From positions 1-63,379 of the forward strand of contig NZ_JSXI01000039.1 in assembly GCF_000803065.1 (NCBI RefSeq): a stretch of DNA of 63,379 nt, given 5' to 3'. Below the pieces are notes generated by a model, which saw nothing but the letters and a program-made list of their open reading frames with translations, was not told the DNA's origin and did not search any database. A program made the translations under genes and the position numbers. The stretch comes from Sphingomonas sp. ERG5. GTDB taxonomy: Bacteria > Pseudomonadota > Alphaproteobacteria > Sphingomonadales > Sphingomonadaceae. Below, one piece after another: positions 47,388 through 56,730 of this stretch; position 1 is the first letter of the stretch, and each line of letters begins with the position of its first letter.

Positions 47388-48137
47388 TCAGCGCAGCTCG
47401 ACCATGAACCGGTCGATGACGAATGTGTAGAAGGGCACGCCGTTCTGCGCGATGCGCAAGCGTCTGGGCCAGCGCAGCCCGCTTGCCGTGACGGTGCCGT
47501 CGAAGGTGAAGCGTTCCTGGATGACCTCGCCGCCATCGGGCGCGAACACGGTATAATTGGCGGCGCTGAGGCGGCCGTCCGCGTCGGTCTCGAAGCTGAC
47601 CGGGGGCAGGCCAGGGCGCGCGGCAAGCAGCCTGTTTCCGGCCGCGGCGGTCGGCGCGCGCAGCAGCATATAGCCATACAGGCCATATTGTTCGCGCTGG
47701 TGCCGCAACTCATGCGCGGGCAGGGCGGTCCGCTTGCCGTCGCGTTCGGTCCAGCCGCCGTCCGGCTCGATAATCATCGTGCGAGTCGTCGGTGTGCCTT
47801 CGTTCATCATCCAGCTTTCGGAACGGACTCGCCCAAATGGCTCCAGCCGCGCCCTGATCCCCAGCCGGACAGTTCGTTCGGGCGTCGCCACTTCCGCGGC
47901 GCCGACCCAGCCGATTGCGGCGACCCGGTCGAGCAGGCGCTGACCGCCCATCGCCGCCGCGGCGCGGGCCACCGGATCGGCCGGAATGCCGCGCGCTGTC
48001 GCGATGGCGGGAAGCAGAGTCAGAACACCGCCGAGAACAGTTCGGCGCGTCGTGCAAATCGCACGATTGATGGAACGGCAACCATCACCATATAAGGGTG
48101 GACCGGCGCCGCGTTCAGGCGCCCCCGGAGTATTCAT
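47388..48137 (-). CDS. Secreted protein of unknown function
   Basis: This protein of up to 249 residues precedes the M1 peptidase gene by 18 bases. Near residue 31 RRTVLGGVLTLLPAIATA looks like a Tat- or Sec-type signal. The mature part is beta-rich (VGAAEVATPERTVRLGIRAR, GGWTERDGKRTALPAHELR, IAQNGVPFYTFVIDRFMVEL), resembling lipoprotein-carrier-like folds. The ATG at 48137 shares its CATG with the lon start on the other strand; the true start may be internal, but no in-frame ATG lies nearer. No family is assigned. Confidence 0.7.
   Translation of the reverse strand: MNTPGAPERGAGPPLYGDGCRSINRAICTTRRTVLGGVLTLLPAIATARGIPADPVARAAAAMGGQRLLDRVAAIGWVGAAEVATPERTVRLGIRARLEPFGRVRSESWMMNEGTPTTRTMIIEPDGGWTERDGKRTALPAHELRHQREQYGLYGYMLLRAPTAAAGNRLLAARPGLPPVSFETDADGRLSAANYTVFAPDGGEVIQERFTFDGTVTASGLRWPRRLRIAQNGVPFYTFVIDRFMVELR
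48067..48096 (+). promoter_or_regulatory. Possible heat-shock-type promoter of lon
   Basis: TTGATG (48067-48072) and CCATAT/TATAAG (48088-48096) lie 40-70 bases before lon. CCATAT resembles the sigma-32 minus-10 core and TTGA the minus-35, with 15 bases between; the same bases also fit a weak sigma-70 promoter at 18-base spacing. lon is a heat-shock gene in most proteobacteria. The call is tentative. Confidence 0.33.
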
Positions 48138-50550
48138 GACCCAGTCCTACCCCGTTCTGCCGTTACGCGACATCGTCGTGTTCCCGCATATGATCGTGCC
48201 GCTGTTCGTTGGCCGCGACAAGTCCGTTGCGGCACTGGAAGCGGCGATGAACGCCGACAAGGAAATCTTCCTCGTGGCGCAGCTCGACCCGTCGGAAGAC
48301 GATCCCGAGCGCGACGACCTGTACGACCTCGGCGTCACCGCGACCGTGTTGCAATTGCTCAAGCTGCCCGATGGCACGGTCCGCGTGCTGGTCGAAGGCA
48401 AGAAGCGTGCGACCCTGGCGTCGTTGAGTGATGGCGAGGGCTATCTGTCGGCCGAAGTCACATTGCTCGAGGGTGAGCAGGGTGAAGCCGAACTGGAAAA
48501 GGTCAGCAATGAGATGGCCGCGCTGATGCGGTCGATCATCGATCAGTTCGAGAATTACGCCAAGCTCAACCGCAAGCTGCCGGCCGAGACCGCCGTGCAA
48601 CTGACCGAGATCGAGGATCCGTCCCGTCTCGCTGACGCGGTCGCCGCCAACATCTCGGTCAAGGTGTCGGACAAGCAGTCGCTGCTGGTCGAACTCGATC
48701 CGGGCAAGCGGCTGGAGATGGCCTTCGCATTCATGGAAGGCGAACTCGGCGTCCTGCAGGTCGAGAAGAAGATCAAGAGCCGCGTCAAGCGTCAGATGGA
48801 GAAGACGCAGCGCGAATATTATCTCAATGAACAGTTGAAGGCGATCCAGCGCGAACTCGGCAATGAGGGCGAGGAAGGCGAGGGCGACGAGATCGCCGAG
48901 CTGACGCAGAAGATCGCGACGCTGAAACTGTCCAAGGAAGCGCGGACCAAGGCGACCGGCGAGCTGAAGAAGCTCAAGTCGATGGCGCCGATGTCGGCCG
49001 AAGCGACCGTCATCCGCAATTATCTCGATGTGCTGCTGGGGCTTCCCTGGGGCAAGAAGTCGAAGATCAAGAAGGATATCGCGGCGGCGCAGGCGGTGCT
49101 CGACGAGGACCATTATGCGCTGGAGAAGGTCAAGGACCGCATCGTCGAATATCTCGCGGTGCAGGCGCGCACCAACAAGCTGAAGGGGCCGATCCTGTGC
49201 CTCGTCGGACCGCCCGGCGTGGGCAAGACCAGCCTCGGCAAGTCGATCGCCAAGGCGACCGGGCGCGAATTCATTCGCCAGTCGCTCGGCGGTGTGCGCG
49301 ACGAAGCCGAGATTCGTGGCCATCGCCGCACTTATATCGGCTCGCTGCCGGGCAAGATCGTGACCAACCTCAAAAAGGCCGGGACGTCGAACCCGCTGTT
49401 CCTGCTTGATGAGATCGACAAGCTCGGCCAGGATTTCCGCGGCGATCCCGCCTCGGCGCTGCTCGAAGTGCTGGATCCGGAGCAGAATTCGAAGTTCCAG
49501 GACCATTATCTCGAGCTCGACATCGATCTGTCCGACGTGATGTTCGTGACCACCGCGAACACGCTCAATCTGCCGCAGCCCTTGCTCGATCGCATGGAGA
49601 TCATCCGGCTCGAGGGCTATACCGAGGATGAGAAGGTCGAGATCGCGCAGCGCCACCTGATCGACAAGCAGGTCGAGGCGCATGGCCTGAAGGACGGTGA
49701 ATTCACGCTGACCACCGAAGGCCTGCGCGCGCTGATCCAATATTATACGCGTGAAGCCGGTGTGCGTACGCTGGAGCGTGAGATTGCGCGGCTGGCGCGC
49801 AAGGCGCTGCGCCAGATCCTCGAAGGCAAGGCGACGAGCGTGACGGTCACGCCCGACAATCTTGCCGATTTCGCGGGCGTGAAGAAGTATCGCTACGGCC
49901 TGAGTGAGGAAGAGAATCAGATCGGTGCGGTCACCGGCCTGGCCTGGACCGAAGTCGGTGGCGAGTTGCTGACGATCGAAAGCGTCACCGTGCCCGGCAA
50001 GGGCGGCGCCAAGGTCACCGGCAAGCTCGGCGACGTGATGAAGGAATCGATCGAAACCGCGCTCAGCTTCATCAAGGCGCGTGCGCCGAGTTATGGCATC
50101 AAGCCGAGCATCTTCGCGCGCAAGGATCTGCACATCCATCTGCCCGAAGGGGCGGTGCCGAAGGATGGCCCGTCGGCCGGTATCGGCATCGTCACCGCGC
50201 TGGTGTCGACGCTGACCGGCGTGCCGGTGCGGCGCGACATCGCCATGACCGGCGAAGTGACGCTGCGAGGCCGTGTGCTGCCGATCGGTGGCCTGAAGGA
50301 AAAGCTGCTCGCGGCGCTTCGCGGCGGCATCAAGACGGTGCTGATCCCGGCGGAGAATGAGAAGGACCTGACCGAGATTCCCGCGAATATTCGTGAAGGG
50401 CTGAAGATCATTCCCGTCGCCCATGTCGATGAAGTGCTGCGCCTGGCACTGACCGAACCGTTGACGGCGATCGACTGGAGTGAAGCGGACGAACTCGCCG
50501 CGCTGCCCCCTCCGGGGGTCACGCCGATTGGCGGCGGGGTGCATCATTAA
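48136..50550 (+). CDS. lon: ATP-dependent protease Lon (LonA)
   Basis: This 804-residue protease degrades misfolded and regulatory proteins. The LAN substrate domain opens [20 protein letters not shown]; a coiled-coil region with many Glu/Lys lies about 185-300; the AAA+ module has GPPGVGKTS and [10 protein letters not shown]; the protease domain has catalytic Ser in [11 protein letters not shown] and Lys in [10 protein letters not shown]. Length is standard. It shares its start CATG with the divergent secreted-protein gene and ends in a clear terminator. Confidence 0.98.
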   Translation: MTQSYPVLPLRDIVVFPHMIVPLFVGRDKSVAALEAAMNADKEIFLVAQLDPSEDDPERDDLYDLGVTATVLQLLKLPDGTVRVLVEGKKRATLASLSDGEGYLSAEVTLLEGEQGEAELEKVSNEMAALMRSIIDQFENYAKLNRKLPAETAVQLTEIEDPSRLADAVAANISVKVSDKQSLLVELDPGKRLEMAFAFMEGELGVLQVEKKIKSRVKRQMEKTQREYYLNEQLKAIQRELGNEGEEGEGDEIAELTQKIATLKLSKEARTKATGELKKLKSMAPMSAEATVIRNYLDVLLGLPWGKKSKIKKDIAAAQAVLDEDHYALEKVKDRIVEYLAVQARTNKLKGPILCLVGPPGVGKTSLGKSIAKATGREFIRQSLGGVRDEAEIRGHRRTYIGSLPGKIVTNLKKAGTSNPLFLLDEIDKLGQDFRGDPASALLEVLDPEQNSKFQDHYLELDIDLSDVMFVTTANTLNLPQPLLDRMEIIRLEGYTEDEKVEIAQRHLIDKQVEAHGLKDGEFTLTTEGLRALIQYYTREAGVRTLEREIARLARKALRQILEGKATSVTVTPDNLADFAGVKKYRYGLSEEENQIGAVTGLAWTEVGGELLTIESVTVPGKGGAKVTGKLGDVMKESIETALSFIKARAPSYGIKPSIFARKDLHIHLPEGAVPKDGPSAGIGIVTALVSTLTGVPVRRDIAMTGEVTLRGRVLPIGGLKEKLLAALRGGIKTVLIPAENEKDLTEIPANIREGLKIIPVAHVDEVLRLALTEPLTAIDWSEADELAALPPPGVTPIGGGVHH

Positions 50551-50557
50551 GGGCTGA

Positions 50558-50602
50558 ACCCGATCGCCCGTGCGGCGATCGGGTCGCCTTTGGGCGATTT
50601 TT
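50558..50602 (+). terminator. Terminator after lon
   Basis: ACCCGATCGCC/GGCGATCGGGT forms an 11-base stem. An alternative TCGCC/GGCGA stem beside it ends in five T residues (50598-50602). The stop of lon is 10 bases before. Confidence 0.85.
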
Positions 50603-50657
50603 ACGGAAACCACACCTTATTCCCGCCGCATTCGATGCAGTTTGATGACGTTTTGCT

Positions 50658-50687
50658 TTGACAGGCACTGCGCGACCCGCCTTACTG
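50658..50687 (+). promoter_or_regulatory. Possible promoter of the HU gene
   Basis: TTGACA at 50658-50663 is a perfect minus-35; TTACTG 18 bases later is a poor minus-10. It lies 64 bases before the HU start. A second candidate nearer the gene is the TGTAAACTGTAAA stretch at about 50723-50735. Confidence 0.3.
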
Positions 50688-50750
50688 CGCCACCGGCTTT
50701 GCGCCGTGAATCATTCGAGTTGGTGTAAACTGTAAAGGGGGTCTGTAGGC

Positions 50751-51023
50751 ATGAACAAGCAAGAACTGATCGGCACCGTTGCCGACGCGTCCGGGCTGGG
50801 CAAGGGCGATGCCAGCAAGGCGGTCGAGGCGGTTTTCGATGCGATTTCCAATTCGCTGAAGAAGGGCGACGAAGTCCGCCTGGTTGGGTTTGGGACTTTT
50901 TCGGTGAGCAAGCGCAAGGCCTCGACCGGCCGCAATCCGCGCACCGGAGAGCCGATGACGATCAAGGCGTCGTCGCAGCCGAAGTTCAAGGCCGGCAAGG
51001 GCCTGAAGGACGCGGTGAACTGA
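50751..51023 (+). CDS. hup: HU-family DNA-binding protein
   Basis: This 90-residue histone-like protein bends and compacts DNA. MNKQELIGTVADASGLGKGDASKAVEAVFDA forms the dimer helices; the DNA arm is marked by VGFGTFSVSKRKASTGRNPRTGEP with the conserved proline and RNPxTG, and FKAGKGLKDAV closes it. GGGGGT precedes the ATG. It is next to lon, a common order in proteobacteria. Confidence 0.98.
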   Translation: MNKQELIGTVADASGLGKGDASKAVEAVFDAISNSLKKGDEVRLVGFGTFSVSKRKASTGRNPRTGEPMTIKASSQPKFKAGKGLKDAVN

Positions 51024-51041
51024 TTGATGATATTTTGATGA

Positions 51042-51074
51042 CCGGCCGGGACTGGACAAGCCCCGGCCGGCTGT
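51042..51074 (+). terminator. Probable terminator after the HU gene
   Basis: CCGGCCGGG and CCCGGCCGG form a perfect 9-base stem with an 11-base loop, 19 bases after the stop. Only a weak T tract (CTGTCTT) follows. Confidence 0.6.
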
Positions 51075-51174
51075 CTTAAGGCACGAATAACGGGGCGGCG
51101 GTAAACGTCGCCCTGTTGCGTTGACGGCCCGCATTGCGGGGCACCGCAACGACTATCCGTCGCGATGACGCGAT

Positions 51175-51249
51175 GGGCGCGTAGCTCAGTGGTAGAGCAC
51201 ACCCTTCACACGGGTGGGGTCGCAAGTTCAATCCTTGCCGCGCCCACCA
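51175..51249 (+). tRNA. tRNA-Val(CAC)
   Basis: Acceptor GGGCGCG/CGCGCCC, D arm GCTCAGTGGTAGAGC, anticodon stem CACCC/GGGTG around TTCACAC (anticodon CAC), T arm GCAAGTTCAATCCTTGC, and encoded CCA complete a standard cloverleaf. Confidence 0.96.
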
Positions 51250-51409
51250 TTGCTGGTCGTGGCCGGCAGTGCCGCCTGCTTTTTAGCGGGCGCCGACAAC
51301 GTCACTAACATTTATCATGTTCGAGCGGGGCAGGGCCGTGAACGCCTGGTCGCATCCGGAAGCGGTCATGGGCAGGCGCGAACGTCTCGCCCGTCACATC
51401 ATCGTAACA

Positions 51410-51438
51410 ATGTCATCATTCTGAAATCCTTTCGTCAT
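51410..51438 (+). promoter_or_regulatory. PhoB-box-like repeats upstream of the lipoprotein gene
   Basis: Three 7-base units lie exactly 11 bases apart: ATGTCAT (51410), CTGAAAT (51421) and TCGTCAT (51432). Against the Pho-box unit CTGTCAT they match 6, 5 and 5 of 7 positions. The 11-base phase is that of tandem PhoB binding. They lie 131 bases before the lipoprotein start in a 319-base gap (51250-51568) with no gene. No clear minus-10 is seen, so this remains a candidate. Confidence 0.45.
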
Positions 51439-51568
51439 CAAAACGTCGCCGAAACCGCGCTGTGGAGTCACGTATCGTCCCTAGCGACCCTCATGCGGTC
51501 GGCAGGGGGAACACCGAGTCGATCCGAAGGGAGCAACCGCTCCTGCCCACAGATCGAACGGAGTTTTT

Positions 51569-53137
51569 ATGGCCAGTTTCAAGCGCACTAGCCTCACCCT
51601 GCTGACCAGTTGCGCAGCCCTTGCGCTTGGCGCGTGCGGCGCGAGCGACATTGCGTCACCCGGTGAAGGCGTGATCGTCGTACCAGCCCCGACTCCCACG
51701 CCGGCTCCGACGCCCACCCCGACGCCGACCTCGCCCGTATTGGTCACGCCGGCGGCGTCATGTCCGACCATTCCGGGGCCGGATCAGCTCGTCAATAGCG
51801 GCACGATCAGCGGCCCGACCGGCGAGTACCGCAACTGCGCCTTCCCGGCGCGCTTCACCGCCAATACCCAGATCGCTCGCACCACTGGCGTGATCTATTC
51901 ATTGCCGGGCCGCGTCGATGTCGGCACCGATCGGGGCGCGGCAAGCACCGGCAACAACGTCACGCTGACGATCGACCCGGGCGTGGTCGTGTTCGGCGCG
52001 ACCGGTGTGTCGTTCCTCGCCGTCAACCGCGGCAACCGCATCGATGCGGTCGGCACGCCGACCCGTCCGATCATCTTCACCGGCCGCGGCAACGTCACCG
52101 GATCGGTGGACGACAATTCGTCGCAGCTCTGGGGTGGTGTCGTCCTGCTTGGCCGTGCGCCGATCACCGACTGTCTCGCCCCTGGTGCAACGCCGGGTAC
52201 GGTCGCGTGCGAGCGTGACACCGAAGGTACCAGCAACGCGCTGTACGGCGGCGCGACGCCGGCCGACAACAGCGGCCGGATGCAATATGTCCAGATCCGC
52301 TATTCGGGCTTCATCCTGTCGGCGGCATCCGAACTTCAGGGCCTGACTCCGTCGGGCGTCGGCAGCGACACCGTGATCGACCATATTCAGGTCCATAACA
52401 GCTCGGATGACGGCATCGAGGTCTTCGGTGGCCGGGTGAACATGAAGTATCTGGTGTTGACCGGCAACGAGGACGACAATCTCGACACCGACGTCGGCTA
52501 CAAGGGCTTCGTCCAGTTCGTCATTGCGGTGCAGCGCAACGGCGTCGGCGATGCGATGGTCGAGGCCGATTCGGACAACACGCTGGAAGAAAATACACCA
52601 CGCCAGAACACGCGTCTGGCAAACTTCACCTTCGTGCAGCGTTCGACCACCGGCGCCGATCTTGCGGCGATCCTGCTGCGCGGCAGCACCGACTATACGC
52701 TCGTCAACGGCGTGGTCGTCAGCCCCAACCTGGCTTGCCTGCGCATCAGCCGTGCCAATACGCTTCGTGCCGCCGATCCCGCGCTCGATGAAGCCGGTCC
52801 GCCGCGCTTTGAATCGGTCAACATGTCCTGCGCGGCCAATCCGTTCCTCGGCAATAGCGGCGTCACCGATGCGCAGGTTCGCACCACGTTCGAGGCCGGT
52901 ACGAACAACATCTCGAACCTGACCTCGACGCTGACCAACGGCTATATCAATGGCGCCAATGAAACGGCCCGTCCGGCGTTCAACGCATCGACGCTCGGCA
53001 GCTTCTTCGTCAACACGACCTATGTCGGCGCGGTCAAGGACGCGGCTGACACCTGGTATGCCGGCTGGACCTGCAACTCGGCGACGGCGAACTTCGGCGC
53101 GACGAGCGCTGCCTGCACGACCTTGCCGACGACCTGA
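51569..53137 (+). CDS. Lipoprotein, probably beta-helix, paired with a TonB receptor
   Basis: This 522-residue protein has a lipoprotein signal with lipobox LGAC and Cys23, then a Pro/Thr linker (PAPTPTPAPTPTPTPT). The body alternates short strands in the way of a right-handed beta-helix: VTLTIDPGVVVFGATGVSFL, PIIFTGRGNVTGS, MQYVQIRYSGFIL, VIDHIQVHNSSDDGIEVFGG. The tail DTWYAGWTCNSATANFG holds a W-x-x-GW motif and paired cysteines. ACGGAG precedes the ATG. It sits where SusD-like surface lipoproteins sit beside receptors. Ligand unknown. Confidence 0.85.
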   Translation: MASFKRTSLTLLTSCAALALGACGASDIASPGEGVIVVPAPTPTPAPTPTPTPTSPVLVTPAASCPTIPGPDQLVNSGTISGPTGEYRNCAFPARFTANTQIARTTGVIYSLPGRVDVGTDRGAASTGNNVTLTIDPGVVVFGATGVSFLAVNRGNRIDAVGTPTRPIIFTGRGNVTGSVDDNSSQLWGGVVLLGRAPITDCLAPGATPGTVACERDTEGTSNALYGGATPADNSGRMQYVQIRYSGFILSAASELQGLTPSGVGSDTVIDHIQVHNSSDDGIEVFGGRVNMKYLVLTGNEDDNLDTDVGYKGFVQFVIAVQRNGVGDAMVEADSDNTLEENTPRQNTRLANFTFVQRSTTGADLAAILLRGSTDYTLVNGVVVSPNLACLRISRANTLRAADPALDEAGPPRFESVNMSCAANPFLGNSGVTDAQVRTTFEAGTNNISNLTSTLTNGYINGANETARPAFNASTLGSFFVNTTYVGAVKDAADTWYAGWTCNSATANFGATSAACTTLPTT

Positions 53138-53145
53138 TCGGCCAA

Positions 53146-53181
53146 ACGGGGCGGCGTCGCAGGACGCCGTCCCGTATTTTC
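53146..53181 (+). terminator. Intercistronic hairpin between lipoprotein and receptor genes
   Basis: ACGGGGCGGCGTC and GACGCCGTCCCGT pair over 13 positions (one G-U) with a GCAG loop, followed by ATTTTC. It can act as a partial terminator or 3' stabiliser, letting the lipoprotein be made in excess over the receptor. Confidence 0.6.
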
Positions 53182-53206
53182 AAGAAATTACCCCGGGGGA
53201 TAATCC

Positions 53207-55921
53207 ATGTCGAAGCCGCTCAGTCTGGCGAGCTTGCTCCTCGTTTCCACCGCGCTCGTGTCACCTGCAGCTTTCGCGCAGGACGCCGCGCCGGGTGGCG
53301 CGACGCAAAGCGCAACGCCGGCCGCCGATCCAGCCACGGCTGCCGACCCGGCACCGCAGGAAGAGCCGGCCGACGTTTCGATTCCAGGCGGCGGCAACCC
53401 GGGCGCCGACATCGTGGTGACCACCACGCGCTCGCGCAATCTCATCCGCACCACGCCGCAGGTCGTCTCGGTCCTGTCGAGCGCCGACATCGCGCGCACG
53501 GGCGAGGGCGACATCGCCGGGGCATTGCAGCGCGTGACCGGCCTCAGCGTGGTCGGCAACGGCTTCGTCTATGTCCGCGGTCTCGGCGATCGCTATTCGC
53601 TCGCCTTGCTCAATGGCTCGCCCTTGCCGAGCCCCGAGCCGCTCAAGCGCGTCGTCCCGCTCGACATCTTTCCGACCAGCGTCATCGCCTCTTCCTTCGT
53701 GCAGAAAAGCTATTCCGCGAACTTTCCGGGCGAATTCGGCGGCGGCGTGATCAACCTGACGACGAAGGCGATCCCGCGCGACGCATTCCTGTCGGTCGGC
53801 GCTTCGGTCAGTGGCGACACCGTCACCACCGGGCAGCTCGGTTATACCTATGCCGGCAGCAAGACCGACTGGACCGGCTTCGACAATGGCACCCGGACCA
53901 TCCCGACCCTGTTCCAGAATGCGCTGTCGAGCGGCAATCTGATTGCCGTCGGTGAGCACTACACGACCGAACAAATTGGCTTGATCGCCTCCAGCCTGTC
54001 CAACGCGCGGACCACCGTGCTGCAGCGCAACAACAATATGCCGGTGAACTTTTCTGGCGAGGTTACCGGTGGCGGATCGATCGATCTCGGCGGCGCCGAG
54101 CTCGGCCTGATCGCGACGGCGAGCCTCAGCAACACCTGGCGCACCCGTCAGACGCTGCAGCAGACCGCAGGCGCGCCGGACCTGTCGATCGCCGACAATG
54201 ATTTCACCCGCGTGATCACCGACAACCGCGTCGTGGCCAGCGGCCTGATCGGTGCCGGGCTGGAATTCGGCGAGAATAAGATCCGCTGGACCAACCTGTA
54301 TATTCGCGACACGCTGAAGCAGGGCAGCCTGGCGGTCGGCAATCGCTTCATCTCGGCCAATCGCGACCTTCTGGTCCAGAACACCGCCTGGTACGAACGC
54401 CAGCTGATCGACACCCAACTGACCGGCGAGTTCAAGTTCGACAAGTTCAGCCTCGATCTGCGCGGCGGATATGCCAATACGCAGCGAGAGGCGCCGTATG
54501 AGCGCAGCTTCACCTATGTCCGGACCAACCAGGCATCGGATCCGACGGGCAACAAGTTCGTCAACGACCTTGGCGGCAATAATCTCGAAGGCGTCGCGAC
54601 GGTATCGTTCAGCGACCTGAACGAAAATCTCTACTCGGCCGGAGCCGATCTCAGCTATCGGGTCGCACCGGGCATCACCGGGACGGTCGGCTATGCCTTC
54701 ACCGACACCGGTCGTACCTCGACCCGCCGCGACTTCACCTATCGCGGCAGCAACCTGCCGATCAGCGTGCGGCAACTGCGTCCCGACTATCTGCTCTCCG
54801 ACTACACGATTCAGGCCTATGATATCGTGTTGCTCGAAACGTCCGGTTCGGCCGGCACCGCGGCCTTCGACGCCAAGCTGCGCACGCATGCCGGATATGG
54901 CCAGCTCAAGGCCGAGATCATCCCCGGCCTGAAGGCGGATCTCGGTGTGCGGTATGAAACCGCCAAGCAGACCGTCGTGCCGATCGACCTGTTCGGCAAC
55001 GGCGCCGGCTCAATCGTCTCGACCAATCTGAACAATGATTACTGGCTGCCCGCGGCGACGCTGACCTGGGAAGTGGCGAAGGATGTTCAGGTCCGTGTCA
55101 GCGGGTCGAAGACGATCGCGCGCCCGCAGTTCCGCGAACTCGTGTCGCAAATCTATCTCGATACCGATTCGAACCGTCAGTTCCGCGGCAACCCTTCGCT
55201 CGTCGATTCGAAGTTGACCAATGCCGAGGCGCGCGCCGAGTGGTTTTTCGCACGTGATCAGCGCGTGACGCTTGGTGGTTTCTACAAGAAAATCGACCGT
55301 CCGATCGAGACATTCTCGTCATTCAACTCGGATGGGTCAGTGAATACGAGCTTCGCCAACGCACCGAAGGCGACGCTGTACGGCGCCGAATTCGAGGCTC
55401 AGAAATATTTCAGCCTTGCCGACATGTTCGGCGGCAGCAAATTCTTCTCCCCCCGCCGTTTGCTGCTGGTCGCCAATTATACCTATAGCAAATCCAAGAT
55501 TAAGGTCGGTCCGAATGACCTGGCGGTGATCAACGGTGTGTCGCAGAGCGCGGCAAACCTGTTCCGCGACGGTCAGCCGCTCACCGGTCAATCGGACCAT
55601 CTGATCAATCTGCAGATCGGCATGGAAGATACCGACAAGCTGTCGCAGTTCACGTTCCTGGCAAATTACGCAAGCAAGCGCGTCACCAGCCGTGGTCCGT
55701 CGGGACAGCCGGACATTTATGAAAAGCCGGGCATCGAGATCGATTTCGTTGCGCGTCAGGGCGTCAAAATGTTCGGACTCGACACCGAGATCAAGTTCAC
55801 CGCGCGCAATATCCTGGCGACCAAGTATCAGGAATATCAGCAGCTTGGCGGCAACAAGATCTTCTATAACCGCTATAATGTCGGCGCGAGATTCTCGCTC
55901 GGGATCGGGGTCAATTTCTGA
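53207..55921 (+). CDS. TonB-dependent receptor, partner of the lipoprotein
   Basis: This 904-residue receptor has a signal peptide ending AAFAQ, an Ala/Pro/Asp-rich stretch to about residue 60, and a plug beginning near ADIVVTTTRSRNLI. The plug carries VYVRGLGDRYSLALLNGSPL and FVQKSYSANFPGEFGGGVIN, a subgroup distinct from the siderophore type. The barrel ends with a C-terminal Phe (GIGVNF). GGGGGA precedes the start. The operon with the lipoprotein and the Pho-box-like repeats suggests a phosphate-starvation nutrient; the ligand is inferred, not shown. Confidence 0.92.
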   Translation: MSKPLSLASLLLVSTALVSPAAFAQDAAPGGATQSATPAADPATAADPAPQEEPADVSIPGGGNPGADIVVTTTRSRNLIRTTPQVVSVLSSADIARTGEGDIAGALQRVTGLSVVGNGFVYVRGLGDRYSLALLNGSPLPSPEPLKRVVPLDIFPTSVIASSFVQKSYSANFPGEFGGGVINLTTKAIPRDAFLSVGASVSGDTVTTGQLGYTYAGSKTDWTGFDNGTRTIPTLFQNALSSGNLIAVGEHYTTEQIGLIASSLSNARTTVLQRNNNMPVNFSGEVTGGGSIDLGGAELGLIATASLSNTWRTRQTLQQTAGAPDLSIADNDFTRVITDNRVVASGLIGAGLEFGENKIRWTNLYIRDTLKQGSLAVGNRFISANRDLLVQNTAWYERQLIDTQLTGEFKFDKFSLDLRGGYANTQREAPYERSFTYVRTNQASDPTGNKFVNDLGGNNLEGVATVSFSDLNENLYSAGADLSYRVAPGITGTVGYAFTDTGRTSTRRDFTYRGSNLPISVRQLRPDYLLSDYTIQAYDIVLLETSGSAGTAAFDAKLRTHAGYGQLKAEIIPGLKADLGVRYETAKQTVVPIDLFGNGAGSIVSTNLNNDYWLPAATLTWEVAKDVQVRVSGSKTIARPQFRELVSQIYLDTDSNRQFRGNPSLVDSKLTNAEARAEWFFARDQRVTLGGFYKKIDRPIETFSSFNSDGSVNTSFANAPKATLYGAEFEAQKYFSLADMFGGSKFFSPRRLLLVANYTYSKSKIKVGPNDLAVINGVSQSAANLFRDGQPLTGQSDHLINLQIGMEDTDKLSQFTFLANYASKRVTSRGPSGQPDIYEKPGIEIDFVARQGVKMFGLDTEIKFTARNILATKYQEYQQLGGNKIFYNRYNVGARFSLGIGVNF

Positions 55922-55923
55922 TC

Positions 55924-55968
55924 CTGCGTGGCGCCGCGCCGGCCCGAAGCCGGGGCGGCGCCACGCAG
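55924..55968. terminator. Strong bidirectional stem-loop between convergent genes
   Basis: CTGCGTGGCGCCGC and GCGGCGCCACGCAG form a perfect 14-base stem enclosing CCGGC/GCCGG. It fills the space between the receptor stop and the oxygenase stop. There is no T tract, so it may work as a transcription block or 3' end stabiliser on both messages. Confidence 0.55.
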
Positions 55969-55969
55969 A

Positions 55970-56644
55970 TCATGCCCAACCCCAGGGGCGTTCGCGAAAC
56001 CATTTCGTCACGACATATTTGACGCCCGATCGAACCTTCATCCCCTGATGGATGGTGGCGGGATTGGGCGTCCCGTCGGGCCGCAAATTGTTCCAGGCGA
56101 GCAGCTTGCCCACCTCCGGCTGGACGATCTTGTCGATCGTCTTGAAGCGCGTCGCGCCGCCGGCTTCGGTCTGGTTGAGATAGATCATCACCGTCCAGGT
56201 ACGCTGCCCCGCGACGCTGCAATATTTGAGATAGTCGACACCGGCGGGTTCGAAATAGTCGGTATGCCCCTTGAACTCCTGTCCCACGGCATAGCGTTGC
56301 CCTTGCATCGGCTCGCCATGGGCGGGATCCAGCCCGGTGAACGCCGTGATCAGCGCGTCGATTTCCGCCACCACCGGATCGGCGCGGTCCAGGTCGCAGG
56401 TTTCGCTGGTCCGGAAACCGGCGTCGCCGTTTGAATCCGAGATGGTCGATGGGCGGCGCTGCGCCTCGATCCGTTCGATCAGCGCCGCGCAACGGTCGGG
56501 CGACAGAAAGCCGCGACGCAGAAACAGCGTCAGCTTCGGGCTGGGCACGCGCTGCACGCCGGGTTGCGCCCCGAGATGCGTGACCATCGCGTTGGAGGGG
56601 TGGCCCGAGCCGAAATTGGTGGCGGTGGTGAGGGGCTGATTCAT
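55970..56644 (-). CDS. 2-oxoglutarate/Fe(II)-dependent oxygenase, prolyl-4-hydroxylase-like
   Basis: This 224-residue enzyme has the iron motif HxD in KGHTDYFEP, the distal His in PATIHQGMKV, and the 2-oxoglutarate-binding Lys in GVKYVVTKW, in P4Hc order. The FSYxxN-like N-terminal region carries STISDSNGDAGFRTSETCDL. Related small oxygenases often lie beside TonB receptors for iron or are peptide hydroxylases. The ATG at 56644 is preferred over a TTG six codons earlier. It lies between two receptor genes; its substrate is unknown. Confidence 0.88.
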   Translation of the reverse strand: MNQPLTTATNFGSGHPSNAMVTHLGAQPGVQRVPSPKLTLFLRRGFLSPDRCAALIERIEAQRRPSTISDSNGDAGFRTSETCDLDRADPVVAEIDALITAFTGLDPAHGEPMQGQRYAVGQEFKGHTDYFEPAGVDYLKYCSVAGQRTWTVMIYLNQTEAGGATRFKTIDKIVQPEVGKLLAWNNLRPDGTPNPATIHQGMKVRSGVKYVVTKWFRERPWGWA

Positions 56645-56730
56645 CGTCGCAGGCTTTGCCAAAACCGGCTGGAATTCGCCAGCCTGGACAAGCGCGATTG
56701 GCCTGATTCCGCGTCACGCGGCGGTGGCGG

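Noticed and set aside
45747..48095. 782-codon plus-strand frame across the peptidase and secreted-protein genes
   Set aside because: It spans two real genes on the other strand and has no recognisable domain or start site.
48163..50613. 816-codon minus-strand frame opposite lon
   Set aside because: Long antisense frames are expected in GC-rich genes; the plus strand encodes intact Lon.
53261..54889. 542-codon minus-strand frame opposite the second receptor
   Set aside because: Shadow frame; the plus strand has a signal peptide, plug and barrel in order.
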